Shown piece after piece: positions 10,177 to 23,784 of a DNA stretch of 64,000 nucleotides. The stretch comes from Numida meleagris (Eukaryota > Chordata > Aves > Galliformes > Numididae). The position numbers and the translations under genes were made by a program. The DNA lies in the NCBI RefSeq assembly GCF_002078875.1, contig NC_034438.1, positions 18,319,497 to 18,383,496 on the forward strand, given 5' to 3'. Position 1 is the first letter of the stretch. Every line of letters starts with the position of its first letter. The notes beneath the pieces were generated by a model that searched no databases, was not told the origin of the DNA, and saw only the letters and a program-made list of their open reading frames with translations.

Positions 10177-10832
10177 CTGGACATGAGCCAGCAGTGTGCG
10201 CTGGCAGCCCGGAGGGCCAACTATGTTCTGGGCTGCATTAAAAGAGGAGTGGTCAGGGAGAGGGAGGTGGTGGTCCCCCTCTACTCGGCTCTTGTGAGGC
10301 CCCATCTGTAGTACTGTGTCCAGGCCTGGGGCCCCCAGCACAAGAGGGACGTGGAGCTCTTGGAACGAGTGCAGAGGAGGGCGACCAAGATGATCAGAGG
10401 GCTGGAGCACCTCTCCTCTGAGCAAAGGTTGAGGGAACTGGGCTTGTTTAGCTTGGAGAAGAGAAGGCTCCGGGGAGACCTCATTGTGGCCTTCCAATAC
10501 TTGAAGGTAGCGTATAAACAGGAGGGGGATCGTTTGTTTGTGAGGGTGGATAGCGATAGGACAAGGAGGAATGGTTTTAAACTGAGACAGGGGAGATTTA
10601 GGTTAGATATTAGAAGGAAGTTTTTCACACAGAGGGTGGTGATGCACTGGAACAGGTAGCCCAGGGAGGTTGTGGATGCCCCGTCCCTGGAGGCATTCAA
10701 GGCCAGAATGGACGTGGCTCTGGGCAGCCTGGTCTAGTGGTTGGCGACCCTGCACTTGGCAGGGGGGTTGAGACTCGATGATCTTTGAGGTCCTTTTCAA
10801 CCCAGGCCATTCTATGATTCTATGATTCTATG
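10177..10832 (+). mobile_element. 5'-truncated CR1 LINE (3' 650 bp)
   Basis: Similarity to the CR1 ORF2 C-terminus begins at GGACATGAGCCAGCAGTGTG. It continues through the conserved [18 protein letters not shown] peptide at about 10375-10420 and the 3' UTR, ending with three ATTCTATG units at 10810-10832. A stop interrupts the frame (GTAG at 10308-10311) and again near 10657, so it is inactive. 5' truncation is usual for CR1. Confidence 0.9.
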
Positions 10833-11214
10833 TTATTTAATTTCCAAACACTGATAATTCAACAGACATTGCAAAGAAGAGCTGAAATGACAAAAGTGTT
10901 GGGATGAACAGGGCCTCCATAACAGAAAAAAAACATTTATATACATATATATGTCCTTCATGTTTGTACTCTGAATTCTGTGAACATAGATGGAAACATG
11001 AGCCCTAGATATCTGGACTTATACATTTATTCTTAGCAAATACACTTAGGAACATTTAGATTGTGGTGTTTGGAAAATATTTGTGTTTGTAAATTAGACA
11101 ATTGTGCTGAAACCTTCAGGATTTCACATCTTTGCTATCAGAGTACCTTATTCATCTGTAAAGTGTATACTTTTGCCTTGTTCCATCCAGTGGGTTTTGA
11201 GGGAGGTGAATCTT
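10833..11214. other. Unannotated intergenic stretch
   Basis: AT-rich spacer between a CR1 and an LTR-like element; a short (AT)n run occurs near 10937-10951. Confidence 0.4.
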
Positions 11215-11960
11215 CTCCTGAGTCGCGCCTCCCCTAGTCAGCAAGGGATCACTACTGCGATGGAGTCATCCAAGACTCAGGGGAACAATACACATCAATT
11301 TATTGAGAGCTTTCTTAGCAACTAACAACAACTACTGATGGAGTCATCCAAAAATCAGAGAAATAATACACATTAATTTATTGATAGCTTTCTTAACAAC
11401 TAACAACTACTTAGAGGTAAAACTGGCTAATTGGCTGATTATGATTAGTAAGCATTACAGGTAAAACAGTTTTAGGAAATGGCTATTACGAAGAGTGAAA
11501 GAACAAAAGAAGATAAAGAGAAAAGATAGAAAAAAGGGAAAGAGCGACAGACAGAGAGATATATAAACACAGAAAAGCAAAGTGGTTCACCACTCCTGGA
11601 TCCAGCAATGTCTTGGTGTCAGATGTTGATCTTCAGTAGTGATGAGTCATCAGAGGTTGTGTTCTTCAGTTGATGACTACTCACAACAATGGTACAAACT
11701 TATTTATAAGTCCAAAGTGGTTGAGTCAGCTCTTTTTGGAGTGACAGCTTCTGGCTTAGGGATCTCAGCAGGAACTCCTTTGTTCCCATCTTCCAGGCCT
11801 TGAAAATTTAAGTCAGCAGACAAGAGGAAGTAGGGAGATGCCAACTTGGATCCTGTCTTCACAGGATAGAATGGTAGCATCTCCCAATCTCCCATATCAA
11901 GCTGGAGTTATTTGCTCACAGGCCACATCTTCAGCCAATAGACACCCCTGAACACTCCCT
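11215..11960 (-). repeat. Probable ERV LTR, minus strand
   Basis: Read on the minus strand, promoter and polyadenylation elements occur in LTR order: a TTATAAATA TATA box (11701-11709), then about 320-400 bp downstream two AATAAA signals (11377-11382 and 11299-11304), then GT-rich U5-like sequence near 11215-11260. No matching second LTR or internal retroviral ORF is visible, so a solo or truncated LTR is likely. Exact ends and family are unknown. Confidence 0.45.
11259..11411 (-). repeat. Tandem duplication (78 bp + 75 bp) spanning the LTR poly(A) signal
   Basis: Both units start GATGGAGTCATCCAA and end ACTAACAAC...ACT. Each contains TTTATT (AATAAA on the minus strand). The copies differ at about ten positions plus a 3-base indel, so the duplication is not recent or was inherited with the LTR family. 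Confidence 0.85.
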
Positions 11961-14900
11961 TTCGAAGGCAAAGAGCTCCAAAGAAATGCTTTCAAATGTA
12001 AAATTGTCCACAAAGTGATGCTGGTAGTCTCATGCTGATTTGAGACAGTCCTTACCAGTCTCAGACAGCTTTATTAACAATTACTGTATTCAGCAGCATT
12101 CTTTTTCTCATTAAAAAGGAAAGACCAGTCCTGAACCAACCTGACCAAAGCATTTCATCAGAAACAGGAAATGTTTAAAATAGCTTGACATATTAACTAA
12201 AAAACCTTTTGCAGCTGGAGAACATTTAAAACGTTAGCCTGTAAGAGCCTAGTGGTTCAGAGGTAGTCGCTGTTTTCTTGATGGCTATGGTTTCTGTGAC
12301 TGCTCTTTTTGGGCGTTGCTGCTAATTAAGGATCATTCTGTGTGTGAGTAGTGTCAATAATGAGAGCTAGAGATGATCTTTAATTCTGTACTTCAACCTG
12401 CAAGGCATTTACATCCGACATTGATATATGTAGCCTGGGATGATGAGTCCTATTGACTGTCTAAAAGATAAGAGAATGTTGTTGTTCTTTCATGTAAAGC
12501 TATCTGCTCTCTAGCAACGATAATGTACCTGCTGAATTTTTTGTTGAGATAAATAAACTGATGGTTTACCTGCTTGTATTTTGCTAGTTCCCCAATAGTT
12601 TGTAGTTTGTGCCCCATATGTCTTTTCCCCATTTTCTTCCTCCCTTTTTACCACCAATCTCCTTTTACATCTCAGATAATATAAACTTTTTTCTTTTTTT
12701 TTTCCACAAGAAACTATCGTTTACTCTCCTGTCCTAAAAAATAAAGGTCAGAGAATTTTGCCCAGTGATATGTGTTTTACCCCTAACTATCTTCTGCTTG
12801 AACTGCTGCATTCAGGTTATTTTAGAGTCAACCAACTGTGACACTTCTCTTGGATTTTTTTTGTATCTTGTTATTTCTTTCAATGCTTATTTGTTCTTTC
12901 TATTAATCCAAGATTATTTCCAGTTTGAGCTTTGCTGACAAGCTTCCAAATTTTTATATCTTGCCCGTCTCTGCTAAACTGAAACAATATGGTATCATCA
13001 GCTCTCTGATAGCCATGTCTGCAGGGTGAAATTAAATAATCTCTTACATTCTTTCAGAAGGTAGATCAATTAGGTATCTGTCAGTTGTTAAAAAAAAAAA
13101 AAACTTATTTTTTAGGGTTTTTAAAAGTAAGGTCTTCTAATTCCAGTACAGGTGAGGGATGCTCACCTGATAAAGAAGACTGTATAGAAGAGACCTATGT
13201 GCATAAAACATTGCAGGGATCTGAAATGGTGTACTTCACACTATCATACATGGAATAACATCAGCATTGTACATGTTATAATACTTCTGCCAAGAGCTTC
13301 TTCTTTTTTAGTTAAGACCATACAAAGGACAATAAGCAGACAGAAATTGGCACCTTAAAAGGCCTGATATTAATACTTGGGAAGTCTGAGGATTTAGGAG
13401 TTATTTTTAACATAATGAGACCATCAGCCACTAGAGGCCCTTCAAGTCAAGGAGACTGACTGACTTAGCTAAGAGGCTGCAGAATATCCATCCCTCTGGT
13501 TTGATTTAGTGCACCCAAAGAGGAAATATTAAAAAATGAATAACCAGTGCTCTGAGAAGTAACATTCAGAGAGTCTGTCAGGCACCACTGACAGGATTTA
13601 AGCTCTTCTTAGTTTCCACATCACTCAAAAACTACCCTTGTACAAGGGTACAGCCTCTTCTCTCAGGGACATTTTTTACTTTTCATTCTCTCCTTCTCAG
13701 ATTTTTCACCTGATTTCCTCAGCTGTTGAAACTGAACTATGGACACTGATATTTTATACAGTTTCTGGTGTTAGTGCCCAAGGCATCTGATTTGGAAAGC
13801 AGAAGGTGATCCAGGCAGCCAGGCAGGGGAAGCAGCAGCAGGGCACCTACACAGCACTACCATGTGTCTGTCCTCACTAAGAACAGATAAAGTACATGAG
13901 TTTGGATATGCCACAAAGTGGGGACTCAGACCTGCAAATATTTAACATAAGTGTGTAGCTGGAAGCTTAAGGGTAATTTGATGACTTACCAGAGTAGAAA
14001 GTAGGTTAATATTCTCTTGGGAAAGGGAAATTCAAACTGAATTACAATTATCTGTGTTACTACTAAGCAGGAGCCTTAATCTGAATTAGGGTTTTGTTGC
14101 GCTGGATGCTTCTCAAATAATAGTACATAGTTAGAGTATGATGCTGCCTCACCTCTGAACTCTAGAGGGCAGGACCTGGGATTTACTGGTATACAGAGAA
14201 CAGTGGCTCCTAGAAGAAAAATGATCCCTTTGCCTTGTAAAAGAATGAATGTATTCTACAAATCTTCCTGAATACCAGGAGTGAGGCCTGACCAGACACA
14301 GCCATGCAGACACAACCCATGCTGTCTTTCAGAACACACACGCATTATCATGCAGAAAACCCAGCATTTCTCATGTGTCACCTTTTTTTTCTGACTGTGT
14401 ATTGTCTCTATGAAAATTAATTATTACCTTTGTGGTCTTTAGTGTTGTTATAATATTAATACAGCAATTAAGATAGGATTCAAATTGGAGAATGAATGAC
14501 CTTTCGAGATTGCAGTTAAATGAGAAAGAAGTTCTTTCAAATGAGTTATGCCCTGTGCAGGATCAAAATTACCCTTTGAAATGTCTGGCAAATCTTTGAA
14601 AGGCTGGTAAAATTTGGGAAAAGTCCTCGAGCTGATCAGACCAACCGTAAGAAGTGAAATAGTTGTGTATCACTGGGAATGTCATAACACATCAAGGATG
14701 ATGTCCACAAAAGAAAGCAGATCTGTGTGAAGGACTTTAAATTTCAACAGGAAAATAAGCACATTTCTTAGTAACACTAAAAAACTTCACAAGGGACAGT
14801 CCTGTTTGAAGTGGACCAGTATCTCAGGCAATATTGGAGCTCAAAATATTTGAGATGTTGCTGGTGTCATGAACTAGAAGAGAGGGACAAAATTAATTCT

Positions 14901-16604
14901 CTGGAAAGATAGACCCATGTGGATAGCTGATAAGTTCATAGACCTTTTAATTCTTCCAGATCACTTTGCAAAAAACAATTAAAGTAGTATGTCAGAAAAA
15001 AATATTTTGTCAAGTACCTTAAAATACAAAATGTAAGATTGTCTGTGCAGCTGAATTGAAACTCCTTGTGCGCATGCTTAACTTCAGATTAACTGTGGTT
15101 TTCCTAATCTCTTTGCATAGGATATACAGCACTCAGTCAATGAAATTCCATTTAGTATATACCGCATACAGTTCACAGTCTGTTCCAAAGGCAATAGTAT
15201 TAATTTTCTCCTCGTTTCTCGGTGTTTCTTATCAATATATTTTGTATTCCTGAGAATTTTTTCTTTTTTCCTTTTTTTTAGCTACTTTAGCTACTGGTGT
15301 AATTTAGTCATTCCCGTTTTATACTTAAGACTTAGATAAGAGAATATTCACTTTATTCACTTTTGTTTTTGATGTTGTATGCCCAGTCTTAGAACTCTTA
15401 GATATAACTTAAAGACAAGTAGCACTCTTCAGAGTCCAGTTCTGCAGCAGAGGCTATTTCCTCCAGATTCAGCGCTGCAGCTCAGCATACCCTATACTCA
15501 TCACTAGAGGATGCCATATTTTTAAATTACATTTTAATTCAATTTTCAACAGAAAAGTGCAACCTTATTTTGAGTTCTTTTCTGCCTGAAGAAACAGAAA
15601 ACTTTAGCGCATTTTCACAAAACTTAGAACCTTCTGGCAACTGTCTTATAGTGGTGGATGTCTAGCAGTACTAGGGTAAGCTACTAGTCCCATTTACTAA
15701 AAATGAAGGACTCATGTGAAGCAAAGTGAGAATAGCATCTTCTCTTCCCTCACTGTCCTTCTTATTTTTTTTATTGCTTTTTGTTCATTGAAGAAAAAAA
15801 AGGAGAGAGAGAATAATGTCAAGAGTCTGATCAAAAACTGATTTCTTTTTTATCACAGTCTTGTCAGATCCTTTCTATGTAACTTACACTTCAGATAAAC
15901 AATAAAGAAAAATCTAGGACAAAGTTCCTGATCAACAATACCTCTTAACTAAATGAAGTAATGCTAGTTGTTGCCAAGATGCAAGCTGGAAAACAACAAC
16001 AACAAAACAATGACAACAACCCTGCCAGTACTTTGAAAAAAATTGCATGAAAGTAGTTCATTTAAAATTCTTCTAGCTCAGCAGAATTTCAGAGTCTCAT
16101 TAAGCCTATATTTGAATTGTCTAAGTCTTTTGTCTTGCTAAATTTATAGACTCTGGAGTATTTGTGCTTTTATTTTGTGGGTAAATCCCTTGTCTTAAAA
16201 GAAAAATCAGTGCAGGGAAAGATAGAATTATGCACACAGGAGAGAGCTGATCACCTTTACCTGACAATTTTTTTTGTGTTTGTTTTCCACCTCAGTATTG
16301 TTCAGTGTATAGATAGACTGCCTCACAGTTAGCTAGACCTTATCTAGACCTGCCCCTGCTGTTAAACAGACCTTTTCAAAGGTACTCTTTTATGCGTGAA
16401 TTAGTTCAGATAACCTTCAGGTTGAAATGGAAGACATGTTTTCCTAAGTGAATTTTGAGCTACACCGAGTTGTACTGTCAAATGCTGGTTGTATAGAACT
16501 ACTTTTGCAAAGCATTTCTGAAAAAAATTGATTTACTTTATAAGCTTGATATAATCAAACTCAAGTAGGGAAATTGAGAAAGACATTTGGAGTGTGTAGT
16601 GGAA
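11961..16604. other. Unannotated AT-rich intergenic stretch
   Basis: About 4.6 kb with no recognised gene, CR1 or LTR. Only low-complexity runs are visible: A-run at 13090-13104 and (CAA)n-like sequence at 15989-16020. No long open frame. Confidence 0.45.
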
Positions 16605-16840
16605 ATGCTAAGTCACGGCCTATAACAGGGACTGAGCACCTGCTGGGAAGGCAGGGCCAACCCAGGTGAATTCAGGTACAAGCAATGCACCTGAGTGACT
16701 GGAAGGGTTGGAGCCAGGATCCACCCCTTCCCAGACCTCATTTAAGGGTTGGCAGTGGAGGTGAGGGTATTTCTTGCTGGAGATCCTTGCCTACCTGAGG
16801 CCTTCTAATGGTAAGCAGTTCTTTTCTTTCATTTCTGTAT
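16605..16840 (+). repeat. LTR-like dispersed repeat, copy 2
   Basis: Same family as 600-860, in the same orientation. The shared landmarks include GCAATGCACCTGAGTGA and CATTTAAGGGTTGGCAG at about 16684-16757. Divergence is considerable. The 16-kb separation and differing flanks argue against the two being paired LTRs of one provirus. Confidence 0.45.
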
Positions 16841-19800
16841 CAGTAGCTGCTGCTTTTGGGTTCATTCTCATTTGTTGTAGCCAAAGACTTTACCACCTTG
16901 TTATTAATGCAGTACCTTCCATCCCATTATAGGGTGGCAGCCAAAGTTGCTGAATCTGATTCTTTGGTCCTTCAACATCTGCACAATTTGTGCTCTTGTG
17001 CAAGCTACCTGCAGTGGGTTACACATGTAAGTATGGGTGCAAATGTGTACAAACTGTTCACTGCCCTTACTGCTCCATGAGATTGCATCAAACAAAAGTA
17101 CTTGGCCACTTCCTAGATGAGCATTTATGACTTTGGGTTGCCTAGAAATACTTTTCAAAACTTGAATACTGCAAGATTGAATGCATTCATGATAGAAGCA
17201 TAAGAGCAGTTTTCTAGTTTATACTTTTGAGCCTTGGTGTGGACTTCTTGCTTATCTAGTTTAGAAACCTGGGAGACTAAGGGTTAGTAAGAGGGCTTTA
17301 GAGACAGGCAGGTGTGTTCTGACTGCCACTTATTCTACGTACTGCAAACTTTGAAACCCAAATGCATCCCACAAATGAGCTGTCTATGGGGAAAAGACTA
17401 CTTTGAAGTAAGAAAATGTGTTATCGGGTAAATAAATGGCTCAAGAAAAAGGGGAGGAACAGCATTTCTAAGTAGTATGATGACCTGTAATAAAATCATT
17501 CTTTAGAAGATTCAAGATCTAATGGTTCTGTGGGACATGCTGTGTATCTAATACATCCATATGTGTATACGACTCTTTGATCTGAGTGAATAACTTGTAC
17601 AAACACGTTGATCCATTCTGCCTCTCTATCAGATTTCTTGTATTTTCTTGCTGTTAGAAATTATGCAGAACTTTTTCTTCTATATTTCATGTCTTTGGGG
17701 GCTGAGGCTAATCCAGCCACAGTCCCAGAGGTCTGGGAGGTTTACAAAATATACAAGGATGGCAGAACAAAAAGCCTTCAAACACAAAGCTCAGAAAGAG
17801 ACAAAGTATATTTAAGTCAGGGTCTACTGTCAGGAGTTGATGCAAGCAGTAAGTAAAGAGATTAGTGATGTAGGGGGAAATACTGCAAGGACAAGAATCT
17901 GTTTTAATTCAGAAAATAAGAGATAATCAAGGACCAAAGAAGGATGAAAATAGCATGGGATAATCATGATGGTAGGATAAGTGTTTTTGAAGTTATTAAA
18001 TGTACTGTAAGGAGGAAACTAAGATAAATACACATTTTATTGAACTTTTTTCTTTTAAGTTTCATTCTAAAGTAATCCATAATCAGAAAATATCCATCAT
18101 CTCTCCTGAAGGTCAGGCACATATGATCTTAAGAAAATTAGGCCTGCCATAGAAGTAAGAAAGAAACAAAAAACTATCATTGTATGAAGAAGAGATACTG
18201 GATGAAAGCAGTCAACACTGAGAAAAGCAAGGAGTGACTGTGGTCAGTGCAATCTGGACTTGAATAGTCTTTTTATTCAGTACCTTTTTAACAGAAAATG
18301 TAATTTAAAACACCTCAGAAAAGAGCAGTGGTAAATGAAGAAAAACATCTGCAGGTCTGTAAATAAGCGATGATGATGGCAGAACTAAGGGTGTGTATGC
18401 GAGCATGGGTGTGTGAAAAGCACTTTCCTCCAGTAGTCTGCGTCATGCCAAATCAAATTTCAGTTCTTTATTAGCGATTCTTCCAGAAGATGGAGTAAGC
18501 TCTTAGCAAGTACTGCACTGGCAATACTCCCTCTGCACATTCAACTTACTGTAAGAAATGAATAAACTCAGAAAACATTTGCCAATAGATTTGTGAAAAT
18601 CAATCTCCTAGTTCAGGATCTAGTAGAGCAGAGATTACTCACACAGCAAAAATTAGGCAGCAGGCATCCTGCAAAAGGAGAGATAGCAGAAAACTACTTA
18701 GGAATCACATTGCTGCAAAACTTAGTGGTTAAAAACAAATTAAGGAAAAGGATAACCCAGCCAGAAATTCAACCTCAGCTACTGTGCCAAAATATTCACC
18801 CAGGTTTAGTTTTAATGTGATGGTTTTTCCACACAAATGAAATTTCCCTGTCAAGATTCCTTTCTTGGAATCTTTTAGCTACAGCTGATATGTGGTGCAA
18901 TTTCATCACAGAAGATGGAAATGCACACAAAGCTAAGAACTCTGAAGTCTTGAAATTACACAGGTTCTGAGGGCTGAAAATAATGACCTGTTGAAAAATG
19001 ACTATATGAAACACCTGTGAATATGATGAATATGAACTTCAGATGGAACATTAATATGCCAAAGAGCTCAGGAGATGAAAGTGGCACAAATGTCACTCCT
19101 GATTTTTTGCCAGAATCTACCGCCTGAGATGGAGGGGAGTCTTTCTGCTTAGGTCGTTTTATCACTAAATTTGTTAACAGTTGCTTTAAGATAAAAAAGC
19201 TGCCTGGATATATATTTAAAATGTGACGTGATACTACAAGGCTAATGATAAACTCTTATTACCTCATGATGAAGAACTCTGAATAAAAATACCAGGAAAC
19301 AATCTGAAGTAAATATGAGGGAAAGTTCAGAAACAGAAAGTAATGTGAGCACTCAGAAGTGATATATGACAAGAAAATGATACAAAATTGTTGATGATCT
19401 CATTTAACTGTCATCAGAATTCAGTATTTTCAGGATATACTTTGATGAGAAGATACATCTGTGGAGTGGATAGAATTGCCGTGAACAGTAGCAAATACAT
19501 TCAAAGTGTTTTGGAGACACTAGGCTTTGGCTTAACAAATGCTTAATTTGAAACAATGTAAACAAGATGGATAATGAGATTGAGCCAAATATAATCTGAG
19601 GCTATGGGGAGTGTTTATTCTCCTTTCTGTGCATTCAGGGATTTGTATACAGTAATTAACTCCTATGAAGCCACAGAAGATGTTGATGTGAGAGCAAATC
19701 CCTTGAGAAACAGATCCCTGTCGTTTCAGAGGGGCAAAGAAGATAAACGCAGAGATCGGCTAATCCTGTAAAATCCTTTTGCAGTGCTGCTCAGAAGTAA

Positions 19801-22529
19801 AGGAAAACAAGTCCTAAGCACATATCTAAAGATGCTCATCAATAGCAAAGAAATGCTGATCTCATGGAAATTGGTGGATAAAGAGACGTCCATGAACCTG
19901 AAGTTCCTTGCAGGTCTCCAACAATTAGGATGCATACCTGAAGCCATTTTCTCACTAGTTCAAAAGCAGTAGCTTGAATATTGCAGAATTCCATACAGAT
20001 TTGAATTCACATTTTTAAGGGTAGGATCTCTGTAATTCAAAAAGCACAGCAAGGGAACTGAAGCATATGAAAAATTAAGGCACAAATTACAGCAAATGTG
20101 TCTTCATAACCACTGACACTTCTGAATAAGATTCTAACAAATCTCGGCCACAAACTGTTTCTAGTCCGCTTACCTGGAAGAACATCTTCTGGCCAAAGAG
20201 CAAACAAATGGTGTGAGGAAAGAGTGAAAATTATTTTAAAAGTTCCAGTTTAGTTTAGCTGCTTATTCTTTTCTTGGTAATTATTCCAGCCAATCCCCCT
20301 TTGTCATTTACCAGAGGGTCTGCAGAAAGAGATATAGCATGTGAGGCTGAATTGCAGCCGTAGAAGGCACAGTACAGATAACTTAAATATATATCCTGGA
20401 TGTAATTACATGTGAGAAGACAATTCTGATTGCTTAGTTCTGAATTACTGGTAAATGCAATCATGACCTTCCTTAGCAGTTTGCTGACAGTTAAGGTAAA
20501 GCGGATTCAGACAGATATCTCAGGGTGCTCAGGAGTGGTAATATTAAGCTACTTTCTCATTTCCTGCTGGGTGAAAACATCTAACGAGAGGCAGCATATG
20601 TAACCTAGCACTTCCCATTTCCAATTTCTTTTGTGGTTGAGGAACTCTATGTATTACCACTAGTCGTTTTTTTTTTTTTTTTCTCCCAGAGAAAAATCTT
20701 TGAGAACTGACTTCCCATCTTTTCCAGAACCTGTTTGAAAGTAAACACAAATCTTTTCTGGTAGAAAGAGGTGGTAGAAGAAATGGAGTAGTAATAGTCC
20801 AAAAGAGCAGCTTGAGAGATGTTTCATGACCTTAGTCAGCCCTGATGTGACATCATCCTTACCAGGGTTCTGGGAAAGGGATGGCGGGAAAGGAACGTGA
20901 AGGATAAAGACAGAATTTTAAAGCATCCTAAAGAAACTCAGACTTCCTGTGATTTATCGTCAATCTCCATTTTTCAAAACAATTTTTTTTTAATATCCAG
21001 AATATATTGATAGTGCTTGCATGTTTATCTCAGCGTAATGGCTTGACTCTGACCCCAAATTAACACCCCTTTAATTAATCATCTATAAATGTAATCTTAG
21101 CAAAAATAACTCCAGAAAGGAAATATGTAGTTTATTCACTTATCTAGTAATTAAACATCAGATTGCCTTAAATTCGATTTAAGTTATACATAGTTAATGA
21201 TACTGTCTTTGTTCAATTTATCAAAAATGTCAGCCAATGAATAGGATATATCTCATGATACCTACTTATTTATTTTCAAAGATATTGTGGACTTGATGCT
21301 AAAATTTATCAGTGTTTCTGTTAAACTTGTACAAATATTTTTATTTTCAAACATAGAGTTCTTTTATGCTTCCTTTCTGTATGCAAAACGGTTTTTGTTA
21401 CTCTTCATAGTGTAATCTTCTCTTCAAGTATTATTATCAGTATGAAAATCAGCTATGCATAGTTAAATATTATGAATTGTCTTTACTTCCAATTTTAGGA
21501 TTGATAATACAGCACAGCTACTAGTATTGTATTACAGAGAGCTGCTAACTTTGAACTATTATTTAAACTGGTATCAGAAGTACAGAGATATACAATATGG
21601 ATGTAAATGGAAACGTCCAATCTGTTTCAAAGGACATGTGATGTACATGGAATTCTGGTGATCACAGAGAACAATCTCCCACACTGAAGATGCTTTCAGA
21701 ACTGTCTATTCTCAGAGCCTTTACCAATAACAAGCTGAATATGGTTATTACAAAAAGAAGACCTAGTTTTCACAAAGAAAACTTAAGAGACAATGGCTAG
21801 AATTAAACACCAGCTAGATTAAAGCTACTGAAGGACAGCAGTCATTTGTTCTTCCTTTGGCCTACTATGCTGCTTTAGGAAGTGTTCTTTCTTACTAGAT
21901 ACACAGAACAAGACTATCTACAATGATCAGTGCCTGTAATATTGCTACAGATGGAATATTCTAACTCTGGAATAGAGCCAAGGGTTTGTGGGGGAAAAAA
22001 AGACTACTTCAGACAGCTCAAAACTTCAGGAACAACAAAACAAGTGCATAGCGACTAACCAGATTTCTTCTATCATGGAAAAGTGTTCTGAAGGAGATGG
22101 CATTAATGTTAGTATTTGAGCCTGGGCACAGCACCAGTATGCTTGTCTGAGCTGTGGAGGCAACTCTGGTAGGCTTGAAATTCTTCTCAGTGACAAACCT
22201 GTTGTAATAAGGGTAAATACTGTTCTTGCAAGTAAAATAGAATATGCAACAAGTTTCTATTAAAGAAGAGGTGCAGGTGACATCTTTGTGCTATGCTTTG
22301 ATGCCAGCCTCCTACTGTCATTGGGAAGGGCTGACTCAAGAGCTGCTGCATAGGCACAGCATGTAGATCAATATATCTGCTTTTCCTATGTATAATTAAG
22401 GCTCCTGCTGACTTTCATCTTTGTTTCCTGATGCACTGGTGTTAGAAACCAACATCATGTTTGTTATCTCTAAAGTTGACTGTTCATGCAGTGAAATGGC
22501 TCCCATCTGAGAGGAACATACTGCAAAAA
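16841..22529. other. Unannotated AT-rich intergenic stretch
   Basis: About 5.7 kb without recognised genes or repeats. Small open frames (for example 17608-17856, 18593-18820, 19784-19972) have no recognised domain and no flanking splice or promoter evidence. The sub-region 21040-21480 has several TAATTA-type motifs but nothing decisive. Confidence 0.45.
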
Positions 22530-23286
22530 AGAATGTCCCCAGTTGGAAGGGACCCATAAGGACCACTGAGTCTAGCTCCAGGCTCCACACAGCACCACCC
22601 AAAATCCAAGCCCCATGTCTGAGAGCGCTGTCCAAATGCTTTTTGAACTCCGGCAGCCTGGGGCTGTGACCACTGCCCTGGGCAGCCTGTCCCAGGGCCT
22701 GACCACCCTCTGGTGCAGAACCTGTCCCTAACCCCCACCTGCTCTTCCCCTGACACGGCTCCACATCGTTCCCTTGTGCCCTGTCAGAGCCAGGTCTCTG
22801 ACCACAGAGCACAGTGCTGCCCCTCCGCTCCCTGTGAGGAGCTGCAGCCGCCATGAGGCCTCCCCTCAGCTCCTCTGCTCTGGGCTGAACAAACGCAGGG
22901 GCCTTAGCCACTCCTCACACACCTTGCCCTCCAGACCCTCCCCCAGCTTTGTAGCCCTCCTCTGGACACTCTCATGTAGCTTTATGTCCTCTTCATACTG
23001 TGACACCCCAAACCTGCACCCAGTGCTGGAGGTGAGGCTGCACAGCGCAGAGCAGAGGGGACAGCCCCTCCTCTCTCCCACTGGCAGTGCTGGGCCTGGG
23101 GCACCCCAGGGTATGGTTGGCCCTTTGGGCTGCCAGGGCACACTGCTGGCTCATGTTCAATGTGCTGTCAACCAGCGCCCCCAAATCCCTTTCTATCTGG
23201 CTGCTCTCCAGCATCTCGTGCCCCAGTCTGTACATATATTCCGGATCATCCTGTCCTGGGTGCAGAATTCAGCACTTGCTCTTGTT
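22530..23286 (-). mobile_element. CR1 LINE fragment, inverted-pair arm A
   Basis: On the minus strand this is CR1: it starts AACAAGAGCAAGTGCTGAAT (the ORF2 NKSKC region), passes GAACATGAGCCAGCAGTGTG and GTCCAGAGGAGGGCTACAAA, and ends CCTTCCAACTGGGGACATTC. The ORF2 frame is broken, notably where CCTGGGGTGCCCCAGGCCCA replaces the usual reading. It is GC-rich compared with its surroundings. It matches arm B (31875-32631) at 756 of 757 positions in inverted orientation, with common ends. Confidence 0.95.
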
Positions 23287-23784
23287 AATCATAAAAATGT
23301 GTTATATGTGATTAGAAAATGTTAAATAAGTTTGAACAGTAGACATAACCCTACGCCTGCATGTCCTTAACCAAAGTATTCAGTCCCTTTGCTAGTTGAC
23401 TGAACTAAATGTAGATCAGTAGCTGTTGCAGGGCTGGAGTGACCTAGAACTTTGGATGAATACAAATAAATTGATATGGCAGTATATATGTTTGTACTCT
23501 ACAAGACTGATCAATTATGAAAGAAATCCTAGTGACAAATAAGTAAACAACTAGAAATCTTCATTTCATGTACTTGAAACTATTCCTTCTGACCTTGTGA
23601 TAGGTTTCTAACTGGGTGAGAATAGTAATGTACTGCTCTGAGGAAGGAGGTACAGCTGAAGATAAATCCTTTCTTATGAGTGCACCTATTCAAAGAACAT
23701 AAAGAATGATTCATAAACTAGAAAGAAGTTTAAACACAAACCATCAGGCCCTGAGAAACATTGACAAATATCAAAGAACATAAC
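23287..23784. other. Unannotated AT-rich spacer
   Basis: No feature recognised between CR1 arm A and the following LTR. Confidence 0.4.

Noticed and set aside
600..16840. The two LTR-like repeats as the paired LTRs of one provirus
   Set aside because: They are about 16 kb apart, strongly diverged, and no gag/pol/env of that family lies between them; the ERV at 2821-4206 has its own different LTR.
21040..21480. Possible conserved noncoding enhancer with TAATTA motifs
   Set aside because: Such motifs are expected by chance in AT-rich DNA; without cross-species alignment there is no support.
22396..22911. 171-codon minus-strand frame with apparent paralogue at 32250-32666
   Set aside because: It reads through CR1 sequence in a non-ORF2 frame; similarity ends where the repeat ends.
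22774..23325. 183-codon open frame on the + strand (and the matching minus-strand frame at 31854-32387)
   Set aside because: Both are antisense to the CR1 arms A and B; their identity reflects the duplicated repeat, not a conserved gene.
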